Shown here in pieces: positions 1-6,095 of a stretch of 7,644 nt of DNA. Position 1 is the stretch's first letter; each line of letters begins with the position of its first letter. Origin of the DNA: Haloferacaceae archaeon (GTDB lineage: Archaea; Halobacteriota; Halobacteria; Halobacteriales; Haloferacaceae); assembly GCA_028274825.1 (NCBI GenBank), contig JAQCMZ010000483.1, positions 1 to 7,644 of the forward strand, in the 5' to 3' direction. Position numbers and translations under genes: made by a program. Under the pieces are notes generated by a model. The model was not told the DNA's origin. It did not search any database and saw nothing but the letters and a program-made list of their open reading frames with translations.

Positions 1-188
1 GCTCTTCAATATCCTTCGGGAGCTATCTTTGAACATTACTGTCGCCTGGCTAACTAGCGCAATACACTATCTGATCGTGGTGACGGGGTTGACCCTCTCA
101 CGTTTCAAGACACTCGCTTTCTGCTAGTTGTAAGGACAAAGTGCAGTCCCGCTAACGATTTAGCTGCTCGGCCGCTGGTTACCAAGAG

Positions 189-839
189 ATGAGGCGACGG
201 CGATTACTGACACTCAGTGGGGTAGGGATCACGGGTACTGTTGCAGGCTGTGCTGACGTAGCCCCGGAGCGCAGCGAGTCTGGTTCGGGGACACCAACAC
301 GGACTGATTCGACAGCGGGTACAGCGATACAGTCAACCCCCGATGGATCAGGATCAACTGATCAATCTGAGACTGGAATGCCGTCACAGTCGTCGGCAAC
401 CACGCCTGAACTGACGAAACCCACAGGCTGGCCACCGAACGTGTATGCTGACTACGAGACCACCTGGATTCGAGCGAAAACTCGCAGTGGCGAGACACTC
501 GATAGCGTTTACACTGTGATTGCCAATACCGGGGGGACACGACACACCGGGCTCAGTAACGCTGAAACAATGCCCGATGATGCCGGGATGGTGTTTGTGT
601 TCGATTCCGTCTCCAGCCGCACGTTCGTCATGCGGAAAATGGATTTCGGCATCGATATCGTATACGCCGATAGTGACGGCGTCGTCACAAAGATCCACCA
701 TGCCACTGCTCCTGAACCCGACGAGGATGGCAGCAATCAGCGATACCCTGGAACAGGAAAGTACGTTCTCGAAGTCAACTACAACTGGACTCGACGTGCC
801 GGTGTGGGCGTCGGCGACGTACTCGATTTCGGCTTATGA
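189..839 (+). CDS. Tat-exported lipoprotein with DUF192 domain
   Basis: The 216-residue product starts with four arginines (residues 2-5), a short hydrophobic stretch and a lipobox ending at Cys21 (TVAGC). This is the usual form of a haloarchaeal Tat-dependent lipoprotein, so the mature protein is probably anchored to the outer face of the membrane. Residues 22-80 are a Ser/Thr/Gly/Pro-rich linker. Residues about 83-216 match the DUF192 pattern: R118..GLS (121-123), GMVFVF (133-138), FVMRKM (146-151), a GIDIVYAD strand (154-161), GKYVLEV (190-196) and a final GVGVGD turn (205-210). DUF192 is a small beta-rich domain of unknown function found in bacteria and archaea, so no reaction can be given. 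The ATG at 189 is chosen because it places the twin arginine at the very N-terminus. A weak AT-rich stretch (gatttagc, 157-164) lies about 28 nt upstream and could serve a leaderless transcript. There is no co-directional neighbour nearby, so it is probably monocistronic. Confidence 0.88.
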   Translation: MRRRRLLTLSGVGITGTVAGCADVAPERSESGSGTPTRTDSTAGTAIQSTPDGSGSTDQSETGMPSQSSATTPELTKPTGWPPNVYADYETTWIRAKTRSGETLDSVYTVIANTGGTRHTGLSNAETMPDDAGMVFVFDSVSSRTFVMRKMDFGIDIVYADSDGVVTKIHHATAPEPDEDGSNQRYPGTGKYVLEVNYNWTRRAGVGVGDVLDFGL

Positions 840-1275
840 TCGATTTACCGAGCGAGGCAAATCTCCTGCGGCGTGACACAAAACCCACTTACCACAGCAC
901 TTGCTTGAGCGAACACATCTAATATCGATTTCCACATTGTGCAACCGTGGCGGTCCAATTCGATCACCCAGCCCAGACTGACCGCTCGAGGCCACAGCCG
1001 TGGATGTCCGCACCGGTATTACCCTCTCGACAGGTATCTGATGCTTTCCCCACTCCACCTGGTGGTGTCTCTCGAGTAGTCACGTGCTTAGCTCGTATGC
1101 CAGCTACTCTGTCTGGGGCGGAGGCTTTGAGCTTGAGACCGCTGTGAACACCGCAGTGTGGGGAGTCGAAACTGTATGTAGTTTTTCTCACACAATCAGC
1201 TTAATTCGGTTAGAGGACAGTCAGTCGTTTTCAGTCGCGCCCTTGTTTTGAGAGCAAACAAACCCTTCTGAGAGC
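840..1275. other. Gene-free interval between the DUF192 lipoprotein and tRNA-Ser
   Basis: I see no convincing gene on either strand. The short open frames here lack acidic haloarchaeal composition, recognisable motifs and promoter-like starts. The side next to the tRNA (about 1240-1275) would be the tRNA 3' flank. It holds a T-rich patch on the minus strand (GGGTTTGTTTG, 1255-1265) that could end tRNA transcription, though this is weak. I looked for a duplicate of the tRNA 3' end, which would suggest an integrated element, and found none. Confidence 0.5.
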
Positions 1276-1360
1276 GCCGAGGGAGAGATTTGAACTCCCG
1301 TGTCCTGAACGGACAGTTGATCTCGAATCAACCGCCTTGACCGGGCTAGGCTACCTCGGC
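1276..1360 (-). tRNA. tRNA-Ser(CGA)
   Basis: Read on the minus strand, the 85-nt sequence folds as a class II tRNA. The 7-bp acceptor stem pairs GCCGAGG with CCTCGGC. The anticodon stem is GTTGA/TCAAC around the loop TTCGAGA, giving anticodon CGA, which reads UCG serine codons. A long variable arm (GTCC/GGAC) is typical of Ser and Leu tRNAs. The T arm is GGGAG-TTCAAAT-CTCTC. CCA is not encoded, as is common in archaea, and no intron interrupts the anticodon loop. It stands alone, divergent from the gene at 2334 and convergent with the lipoprotein gene at 189. Confidence 0.96.
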
Positions 1361-1384
1361 TTATTCGCTAGTAACTGTGTGCCG

Positions 1385-1390
1385 ATATTA
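1385..1390 (-). promoter_or_regulatory. Probable TATA box of tRNA-Ser
   Basis: On the minus strand this reads TAATAT, centred about 27 nt before the first base of the mature tRNA. That is the expected spacing for an archaeal TATA box when transcription starts at or just before the mature 5' end. The assignment rests on spacing and composition only. Confidence 0.5.
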
Positions 1391-1879
1391 GTGGTTACGA
1401 TACGTGTGGCCGTTGTGTTTTCTACCCTCATCTGACTGCATCATACCCTGGGACCGTCGAATACTGAGAATTGTTATTTTGGATGTGGATATGTCATCCT
1501 AAATTGGGGGAGATATTGACTGACTGCAGAGATACTGTGAATCGACACGACGCAGGCATACTTTACAAGAATTGGCCCGCGTCACCTGGCCAGGAGTAAC
1601 GTCGGTGGGCTTCCGCGCTGTTCCCGCTGTGATGATAAGAAATCTTAGTAATCAACGAAACTTTCAGTCAGATTGAATCGAGCGAGCAATCAAAGAACGC
1701 GTCCTTCTGTTGTCTCTGCCAGCTAGAATATCCACAGTTTCCGTGAACCACCATGGTCTCTCGAACTACCTGACTCCGGGGGTGAAGCCGACACAAATGT
1801 TCAACTGATCATGATTTGTGCGACAGGACACAGTCAGACCCCGCAAATGACGGATCACAGATCTCCATCCACTGCTGAT

Positions 1880-2076
1880 TGAGAGAACTTTGGAACTGTG
1901 GCGCCTCTCATACTCCGGCCCTGACGGCTCGACAGGAGTGTCACCGGGTCGTGGTGGAGTGACCTGTATGGCCCTTGCGGATGTTAGGTTCGGTCGAGAA
2001 TTCAGCCAACCTCAAACGGAGACGGTCGAGAGGATTGACAGTCGCCTGCAGTTGCGAGGCCCTTCACAGCGAAGCC
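1880..2076 (-). repeat. Diverged repeat, copy 1 (inverted relative to copy 2)
   Basis: The reverse complement matches the sequence at 6874-7083 with clear collinearity. A 16-base identical block lies at 2036-2051 (matching 6903-6918), a 15-base identical block at 1945-1959 (matching 6995-7009), and GCCACAGTT at 1894-1902 (matching 7052-7060). Distances between these anchors are the same in both copies (92 and 57 bases), so there is no net indel across about 150 bases. The GGCTTC block at 2071-2076 matches 6874-6879 with a 4-base difference in spacing. This copy has stop codons in the frame that stays open in copy 2, so it is not an active gene. It is most likely a mobile-element remnant, by inference. 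Confidence 0.7.
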
Positions 2077-2302
2077 TTTGGGACTCGTCTCTGAGTCTTT
2101 CACAGACACTGATACCGGCATCACAGCCAGCGCAAGGTTTCTATTCGCGCTCACAGCAGTTTTGAAGCTCTCCCCCCAGAACAGTGGGATTGTGCGACGA
2201 ATCAGTCTACGCCGGGACGGCCAGTGAGACGGCTAGCGGGCTGAACTGGGCCACGTACACAAACAGTTTGCTGGATACTCCTGTGACGAAACCCGGCGTA
2301 AC

Positions 2303-2310
2303 GTATATAC
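2303..2310 (+). promoter_or_regulatory. TATA box of the gene at 2334
   Basis: The sequence GTATATAC is a good archaeal TATA box, centred about 27 nt upstream of the ATG at 2334. Transcription should begin within a few bases of the start codon, giving a leaderless mRNA, the dominant type in haloarchaea. No Shine-Dalgarno sequence is present between it and the ATG. Confidence 0.65.
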
Positions 2311-2317
2311 TCACTCG

Positions 2318-2336
2318 CATGTGAATCGTTCACATG
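2318..2336. promoter_or_regulatory. Perfect 19-bp palindrome on the start codon (candidate operator)
   Basis: The sequence CATGTGAATCGTTCACATG has two perfect 8-bp arms around a 3-base centre. It begins 8 bases after the TATA box and its last three bases are the ATG of the downstream gene, so it would cover the predicted transcription start. A dimeric repressor bound here would block initiation. The regulator is unknown, and no regulator gene lies in the window. Operator function is inferred. Confidence 0.5.
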
Positions 2337-3245
2337 ACACTTCACCTGCCAGCCAGCGTGGCCTTCCAACTCGGTGACCGGAACCTGGACGTGTGCAACT
2401 CCGGCGCCGAGTGTCACTTCTCAGAGGCAGTTTCCGAACCGATTGCAGTGTTGCTCGCGGTCGCATTCTCGGCAGCCCTCCTGATTGGATTCACGTATCT
2501 CTCGCAGGCCCGGGAGACGTGTGACACCGAACGGTATCAGACTCGGGCAGAGCAGAAGGCGTTCGAGCAGTTTGAGGACCGGCTCAGAGCCGTGGACCCA
2601 TCAACCGTATCTTCAGCGCTGACAGTCGACAGCGGGGTCCAGTCGCTATCGACTGACGACACCAATCCCGAGTTAGATCAGATCCGGGCTGCCTACCGCG
2701 AGACTGTGATGGCTGTATCACATTACGAGGAGGAATACGGTGATACACTGGCTGAAAGTATCGCCGAGGAATTTGGCCCTGACATCGCGGCGGTGGTGTG
2801 TACCGGGCAAACCTTTAGCCCACAACTCAGACACACACTAGTTTCTCGGACCTCTCGGGCATGCACCCGTCGCGACGAATTGCTAACGGCCGTCAACGCC
2901 GAACAGGAGATGGTGGATGCAGGTGCGAGCAAACTCAATCGGCTCAATCGTCAGCGCGATGCGTTACTCAAACACGTCCAGAATGACCCCCCGATTGCAG
3001 CACTGACTGACGTGTGGACGCGCCTGTGCGAGATCGAAGACCAGATCGGAACCGAACTAGCAGAACGGCAGGAGTTCATCCGAGATCCCCCGCTGAGAGT
3101 CTGTGAGGAGATATCGTCACTGCAAGAATATCTGTACTCATCACTGGACATCTCGTATCCATTGTTGACCAGCGGGGCAGAACTCGGTAACCGAATCCGC
3201 GAGAATCGCCGACACATCTCCCGGACTATTGCTCATTTCGAGTGA
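2334..3245 (+). CDS. Membrane-anchored helical protein, DUF7260-like
   Basis: The 303-residue acidic protein has one clear membrane segment at about residues 36-56, preceded by a short N-terminal tail with Cys21 and Cys27. The rest (57-303) is polar and largely helical, with Glu/Arg/Gln-rich stretches that could form coiled coils (about 66-85 and 180-250). A central block holding IRAAYRETVM (117-126), HYEEEYGDTL (130-139) and EEFGPDIAA (145-153) recalls haloarchaeal DUF7260 proteins, a family with no known function. I assign this from memory of the pattern. The ATG is supported by the TATA box at 2303-2310. The N-terminal tail with two cysteines would probably lie outside and the helical bulk inside, but topology is inferred. 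The gene appears monocistronic and may be controlled through the palindrome that ends on its start codon. A structural or signalling role at the membrane is possible; nothing in the sequence proves one. Confidence 0.82.
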   Translation: MTLHLPASVAFQLGDRNLDVCNSGAECHFSEAVSEPIAVLLAVAFSAALLIGFTYLSQARETCDTERYQTRAEQKAFEQFEDRLRAVDPSTVSSALTVDSGVQSLSTDDTNPELDQIRAAYRETVMAVSHYEEEYGDTLAESIAEEFGPDIAAVVCTGQTFSPQLRHTLVSRTSRACTRRDELLTAVNAEQEMVDAGASKLNRLNRQRDALLKHVQNDPPIAALTDVWTRLCEIEDQIGTELAERQEFIRDPPLRVCEEISSLQEYLYSSLDISYPLLTSGAELGNRIRENRRHISRTIAHFE

Positions 3246-3718
3246 CAGTGATGTCTGATTGAGCGGAATCTTTGCTAGTCATTAACACGGTCAGACGAGA
3301 CTGGAGCCTGTGATCCGGTGTCTCGCGCGCCGAAGCGACGACGCAGTGGGCTCGTATGCTGGACGGCAATCACGTGACCCGCCGTAGTCGGGAGTGAACC
3401 CAATCCGGTATAGCCTTGTCTGCCGTTCGATATGTCAGAGGACAGAATCTCGGATCCCAGAGCTACAGTATCCCCTCGACGCGCTCGTGTGAGATGCGGG
3501 ACACGGCAGTGTATCAGGCTGGTCTCTTATTGCTGAAGCCGCGGGGAGTTTCCTCTTCCTGCTGGGTCTCGTCCTCGACATCGTGCAGAACAGAAATATC
3601 GGTTGTGTGAGGTGTGTGCCGGGGTTGGCCTCCGCTGGAGGCCACTGGACAGAGCCGATAATCTGTGTCGCCCCATGCCAGGCAATCGACAGGAGCTCTC
3701 CGACCGCAGATTAGGGGG
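3246..3718. other. Interval without an intact gene
   Basis: This stretch has no intact gene. It contains the possible decayed membrane gene described separately. The first part (3246-3405) shows nothing I can name: no stable hairpin followed by a T-run, and no ORF with sensible composition. Confidence 0.4.
3432..3714 (+). pseudogene. Possible decayed small membrane-protein gene
   Basis: An ATG at 3432 opens a frame that starts MSEDRISDP, a typical haloarchaeal N-terminus, but stops at 3534-3536 after 34 codons. In a second frame, 3493-3714 is open for 73 codons with no start codon and encodes a credible membrane segment (SLIAEAAGSFLFLLGLVLD). A single frameshift near 3490 would join the two into one small one-TM protein. 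A TATA-like GTATAGCC lies at 3408-3415, about 22 nt before the ATG, slightly too close for ideal spacing. The remnant sits just before two other small membrane genes and may once have belonged with them. The alternative is chance open frames in a gap. Confidence 0.3.
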
Positions 3719-3726
3719 TTATATTA
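3719..3726 (+). promoter_or_regulatory. TATA box of the small membrane-protein pair
   Basis: The sequence TTATATTA is centred about 26 nt upstream of the ATG at 3749, so transcription should start almost on the start codon. This supports 3749 as the start and rules against the upstream ATG at 3726, which overlaps the TATA box and opens a different frame. Confidence 0.65.
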
Positions 3727-3748
3727 TGATTGAACGAGAAGCGCGCTC

Positions 3749-4000
3749 ATGGCGACGGCAGCAGGTCAACAACTTCGGGATTTCGGCGTTCGCTCGCTTC
3801 TCACCCATGTGATCATGGCGGCTGGGCTTGGGGCCGCAGTCGTTTCTGGACTCCTCTTCGGTGAAAGTCAAGTCGGACTCGTCTCGTTTGTCGCATTTCT
3901 CAACTTCACCGCTGGCATGTGGATTTGCCAATCGATTCATGCCCTCGGAAACCCCGAGTACTCCGGTGTGTTGAACGTCTTGAGAGACAATGTCCGATAG
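3749..4000 (+). CDS. Small two-TM membrane protein
   Basis: The 83-residue product has two likely membrane helices, about residues 17-38 and 42-62, joined by a very short turn containing GES (38-40). A basic N-terminus (R10, R15) suggests both ends are in the cytoplasm. The C-terminal tail (63-83) is short and polar. I do not recognise the family. The start is supported by a TATA box about 26 nt upstream. Its stop codon lies inside the next gene: the ATG at 3990 comes 8 bases before the TAG at 3998, so the two frames share 11 bases and are probably translationally coupled. The pair may form one small membrane complex, which is inference from gene order. Confidence 0.75.
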   Translation: MATAAGQQLRDFGVRSLLTHVIMAAGLGAAVVSGLLFGESQVGLVSFVAFLNFTAGMWICQSIHALGNPEYSGVLNVLRDNVR

Positions 4001-4211
4001 ATTCGATACTGGGCGTCTCGCCCGACTACTGACGCTGATCGCGTTCGTCACGGCAGTGTCTCTTTTGACATCTGCTGAGGTGCTGGGTGCCGAGCTATTC
4101 CCGGTCGCCGTTGTGGCGATTGGGACGGTTTCACTCATCACAGCGATTATTGGCTTCCTTATCGCGTTTTCTTCGGCTTACGAGAATGCTGAACGCATCG
4201 AACACAGCTAA
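3990..4211 (+). CDS. Small two-TM membrane protein, coupled to the preceding gene
   Basis: The 73-residue product has two likely membrane helices, about residues 10-28 and 35-60, with a short acidic N-terminus (MSDRFDTGR) and a polar tail (YENAERIEHS). The family is not recognised. Its ATG overlaps the end of the upstream gene by 11 bases and no separate promoter is visible, so it is almost certainly read from the same leaderless transcript by reinitiation. The second helix is long and rich in Val, Ile, Gly and Ala. A T-run (tatttt, 4222-4227) shortly after the stop may end the transcript, but no hairpin precedes it. Size and arrangement would fit small paired transporters, holins or accessory subunits, but no motif allows a choice. 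Confidence 0.75.
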   Translation: MSDRFDTGRLARLLTLIAFVTAVSLLTSAEVLGAELFPVAVVAIGTVSLITAIIGFLIAFSSAYENAERIEHS

Positions 4212-4319
4212 TCCGGCTCCCGGTATTTTCGTGCCGACAGGTGATTGGTTCTGACAGAGCCTGACACAGCTCAGAAACACGATGACAAGACACTTTGATA
4301 GCTGCCACACAGCCAATCA

Positions 4320-4427
4320 CAGACCCTCACCGTCGCCCACGCAGCGGCAACCCGGACCCGGTGTCGGGCTCACAGAAGACCGAGACGGAAGCCAACGGTT
4401 TGAGCCGTGGGTAGCTGACACAGACGC
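4320..4427 (+). mobile_element. Probable right-end scar of an IS1341/TnpB-type element
   Basis: The stretch at 4388-4420 reads GGAAGCC, then a small hairpin (CCAACGG, loop TTTGAG, CCGTGGG, one mismatched pair), then GTAGCTGACA. This order, GGAAGCC-hairpin-(G)TAGCTGACAC, resembles the 3' ends of haloarchaeal IS1341-type elements, where the end of tnpB overlaps the guide-like 3' RNA. The preceding 60 bases resemble a corrupted tnpB 3' end, but no frame gives recognisable TnpB motifs (no RuvC-like D/E residues or zinc ribbon). No partner left end is visible. I call it a solo scar from pattern memory. It could be an unrelated hairpin. Confidence 0.4.
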
Positions 4428-4453
4428 AGGTCAATTTTGAGCGCCAGTCAGCG

Positions 4454-4460
4454 GTATTTT
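4454..4460 (+). promoter_or_regulatory. TATA-like box of the FAD oxidoreductase gene
   Basis: The sequence GTATTTT is centred about 29 nt before the ATG at 4486. As with the two other protein promoters here, the spacing predicts a leaderless mRNA. There is no Shine-Dalgarno sequence directly upstream of the ATG (tagggtat). Confidence 0.5.
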
Positions 4461-4485
4461 CAGGTCTCACCACATAGTAGGGTAT

Positions 4486-5532
4486 ATGACACAAGTTGGG
4501 ATCGTCGGGGCAGGAGCCTCCTCCGCGACACTGACACATGTTCTTGACAAAACGACAGATGCAGATATCACCGTTCTTGAGAAATCCCGGGGGGTCTGTG
4601 GGCGGGCTGCGACCCGCCGTAATGGTCCGGTAACATATGATTACGGGGCAAATTATCTGAAAGACGAAGACGAGCGGGTCACAGAACTCGTGACCGAGAC
4701 AATGGACTCTGAGGGACTGGTAAACATTCCTGAGCCGATATACACATTTGACGCAAACGGGACCGTCTCAGAAGGACGTCCCGTAACCAGTCGCAAGTGG
4801 ACGTACCGACAGGGGCTCACCCAGATTGCCAAGCGACTGTTCTCCGAGACGGATGCGACCGTTCACCGGACGACACGCGTGACAAATATTCGGAAGCGCG
4901 AATCCACCAACTCCCCAGAGTGGGTTCTGACGGACAGCGACGCGACAGACCACGGTCCGTTCGATGTGCTGGTATTGAATCCTCCGGCCCCGCAGACGGC
5001 CGAGTTGTTGAACCAGGCTGACTGGCAGTCAGATATCCGCACCCGACTACTGGAGTCTATTGAGGAGGTTCCATACCGGACTGTCTGGACGTCTGTGCTT
5101 CACTACCCATTCCAGATAGAGCGGCCGTATTACGCGCTGGTGAATCCGGGGAAAGATCACGAAGTCGGCTGGATTGCCCGTGAAGAGTGCAAGCCGGGCC
5201 ACGTTCCCGACGGAGAATCAGTCCTTGTCGTCCAACCGGGTGAAGACTGGTCGATAGCCAATTATGACGATCCTGCAGAGCGAAACGATGCCGATCTCGC
5301 AGAGATGTCTGCAAAGATACTCGATGACGAGCGACTCGCCGATCCTGACTGGACGGACAGTCAAGGGTGGCGTTACGCTCTGCCAGAGGGTGAAGTTCGA
5401 CGTGGCCCGCTCCGCGCCGCAGAAGACGAAGGCCTCTATTGCACGGGCGACTGGATTACTGGCGAAGCCCGACTTCACGCAGCGATGCGGAATGGATTTG
5501 ACGCCGGTGAGCGGATCAGCTACTCGGTTTGA
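4486..5532 (+). CDS. Renalase/amine-oxidase-like FAD-dependent oxidoreductase
   Basis: The 348-residue protein begins with a Rossmann dinucleotide-binding motif, VGIVGAGASS (residues 4-13, with G8, G10 and S13), then the acidic ribose-binding residue E32 in TVLEKSRG and the GR..TR segment (39-44) that in this superfamily contacts FAD. GANYLK (55-60) follows the usual FAD-stacking strand. The C-terminal TGDWITGEARLHAAMRNG (320-337) is the second FAD-binding motif of the amine oxidase/renalase group. The length fits COG3380-type proteins (about 320-350). Renalases oxidise off-pathway isomers of NAD(P)H and return electrons to oxygen. Whether this protein does so cannot be told from sequence, and other amine or small-molecule oxidations are possible. 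The protein is cytoplasmic, without signal or membrane segments, and highly acidic. The ATG places the Rossmann motif at the expected distance from the N-terminus. It has its own promoter and appears monocistronic. Confidence 0.88.
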   Translation: MTQVGIVGAGASSATLTHVLDKTTDADITVLEKSRGVCGRAATRRNGPVTYDYGANYLKDEDERVTELVTETMDSEGLVNIPEPIYTFDANGTVSEGRPVTSRKWTYRQGLTQIAKRLFSETDATVHRTTRVTNIRKRESTNSPEWVLTDSDATDHGPFDVLVLNPPAPQTAELLNQADWQSDIRTRLLESIEEVPYRTVWTSVLHYPFQIERPYYALVNPGKDHEVGWIAREECKPGHVPDGESVLVVQPGEDWSIANYDDPAERNDADLAEMSAKILDDERLADPDWTDSQGWRYALPEGEVRRGPLRAAEDEGLYCTGDWITGEARLHAAMRNGFDAGERISYSV

Positions 5533-5551
5533 AACATCGCTAGTGGAAGCG

Positions 5552-5620
5552 TGACATCCGTCCCTCACATTCTTCGAAGGGTGGACTTCCGCTCTCCACC
5601 TCTCAGCCCACTCTGATGTC
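5552..5620. repeat. Inverted repeat with internal hairpin, possible IS200/IS605-type end
   Basis: GTGACATC at 5552-5559 is repeated in inverse orientation as GATGTCAC at 5613-5620. Inside, GGTGGA/TCCACC forms a hairpin (5580-5600). On the minus strand the left part reads GGAAGTCC...GGATGTCAC, which resembles the right ends of many IS200/IS605-related elements (GAAGCC-hairpin-GGATGTCAC). No transposase is present. It may be a degraded end or a chance match. Confidence 0.35.
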
Positions 5621-5638
5621 ACGGCCGTATCCTTGACA

Positions 5639-5667
5639 CCGGTATGAGGGGTCACCCCCGATACCGG
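5639..5667. repeat. Perfect hairpin CCGGTAT/ATACCGG
   Basis: CCGGTAT (5639-5645) pairs perfectly with ATACCGG (5661-5667), and the enclosed bases can pair again as GGGG/CCCC around TCA. No T-run follows, so it does not look like a terminator. It starts 107 bases after the stop of the oxidoreductase gene. Confidence 0.45.
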
Positions 5668-5686
5668 AAGAGCAGTATACACAAGC

Positions 5687-5755
5687 TATCGGCCGACATC
5701 ACCCCCTCCATGTACAGACGGTATAAGACGACTGCCCCGGGGGGTGAAGCCGATA
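5687..5755. repeat. Imperfect inverted repeat TATCGGC...TCACCCCC / GGGGGTGAAGCCGATA
   Basis: The left arm (5687-5706) is TATCGGC, five extra bases, then TCACCCCC. The right arm (5740-5755) is its complement with a single extra base (GGGGGTGA-A-GCCGATA). About 33 bases lie between. The right arm with its flank (GACT..CCGGGGGGTGAAGCCGATA) resembles 1772-1793 (GACTCCGGGGGTGAAGCCGACA). Two dispersed copies suggest a short mobile or structural element. Confidence 0.4.
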
Positions 5756-6095
5756 TGCTCTATCACACGCAGTAGCATTTAGACTAAAGAAGTAGTACAA
5801 TCAAATAATGAAAGTCAGTGTGACTGGCTGAGAGTCCACCAACACGGGCGGTCAGACGCCTCGCCAGTTCCACTCCGCATCATAGACACTCCGAATCACC
5901 GCCTGTGGAGACTGGAACCGCCCTGGCGGCACTCACCTGAGTGAGTGTCTGGTTACACTCTGTCGTCAACGCAGGAAACCCGCGTGACCCCGAGTCAGTC
6001 CACGGCAGTACTCTTGTCGCGACCGACGGAACTGACGGAGCAAACGCCCCCTGTCGGCCGTGGAATTCATGTGGCAGCCGGGGATATAATGTCGG

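Larger units (their letters stand above)
1361..2302. other. Long gene-free interval with repeat remnants
   Basis: Apart from the tRNA promoter at its left edge, this stretch of roughly 940 bases has no gene I can support. The longest frame (1890-2165, starting TTG) lies over a diverged repeat and has no motif or haloarchaeal composition. Two things stand out. A short stretch at 1771-1793 (..GGGGGTGAAGCCGACA) recurs in diverged form at 5730-5755. The segment at about 1880-2076 is a diverged inverted copy of sequence at 6874-7083. Both suggest remains of mobile DNA. Confidence 0.5.
5533..6095. other. Gene-free interval rich in inverted repeats
   Basis: I see no convincing gene here. The interval contains three inverted-repeat structures, listed separately at 5552-5620, 5639-5667 and 5687-5755. 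An AT-rich stretch follows (about 5773-5812, with atttagactaaag and atcaaataatg). Its ATG at 5809 opens only a 7-codon frame (MKVSVTG), so if it was a gene start, the rest is gone. The right part (5813-6095) is the upstream region of the gene at 6096. No TATA box stands at the leaderless distance from 6096; GATATAA at 6083-6089 is too close. Confidence 0.45.

Noticed and set aside
1..10. Window starts with gctcttcaat, which recurs at 7092-7101
   Set aside because: A 10-base match without similar flanks is too short to claim a direct repeat.
848..871. Possible att-like duplicate of the tRNA-Ser 3' end (ccgagcgaggcaaatctcc)
   Set aside because: Only a few scattered bases match the tRNA 3' end, with gaps, so it does not support tRNA-targeted integration.
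1890..2165. 91-codon ORF starting TTG
   Set aside because: It lies over the diverged repeat, has no motif, and has no promoter-like signal.
3719..4141. 140-codon minus-strand ORF opposite the small membrane genes
   Set aside because: The plus strand has a TATA box, overlapping start/stop coupling and clear membrane helices, so the minus frame is a shadow.
5809..5832. Start MKVSVTG resembling the N-terminus of a nucleotide-binding protein
   Set aside because: It stops after seven codons and no downstream frame continues the similarity.
6083..6091. GATATAA with ATG at 6089 as promoter or alternative start of the HNH-like gene
   Set aside because: The TATA-like sequence is about 10 bases from the 6096 start, too close for transcription to begin before it, and the ATG at 6089 is out of frame.
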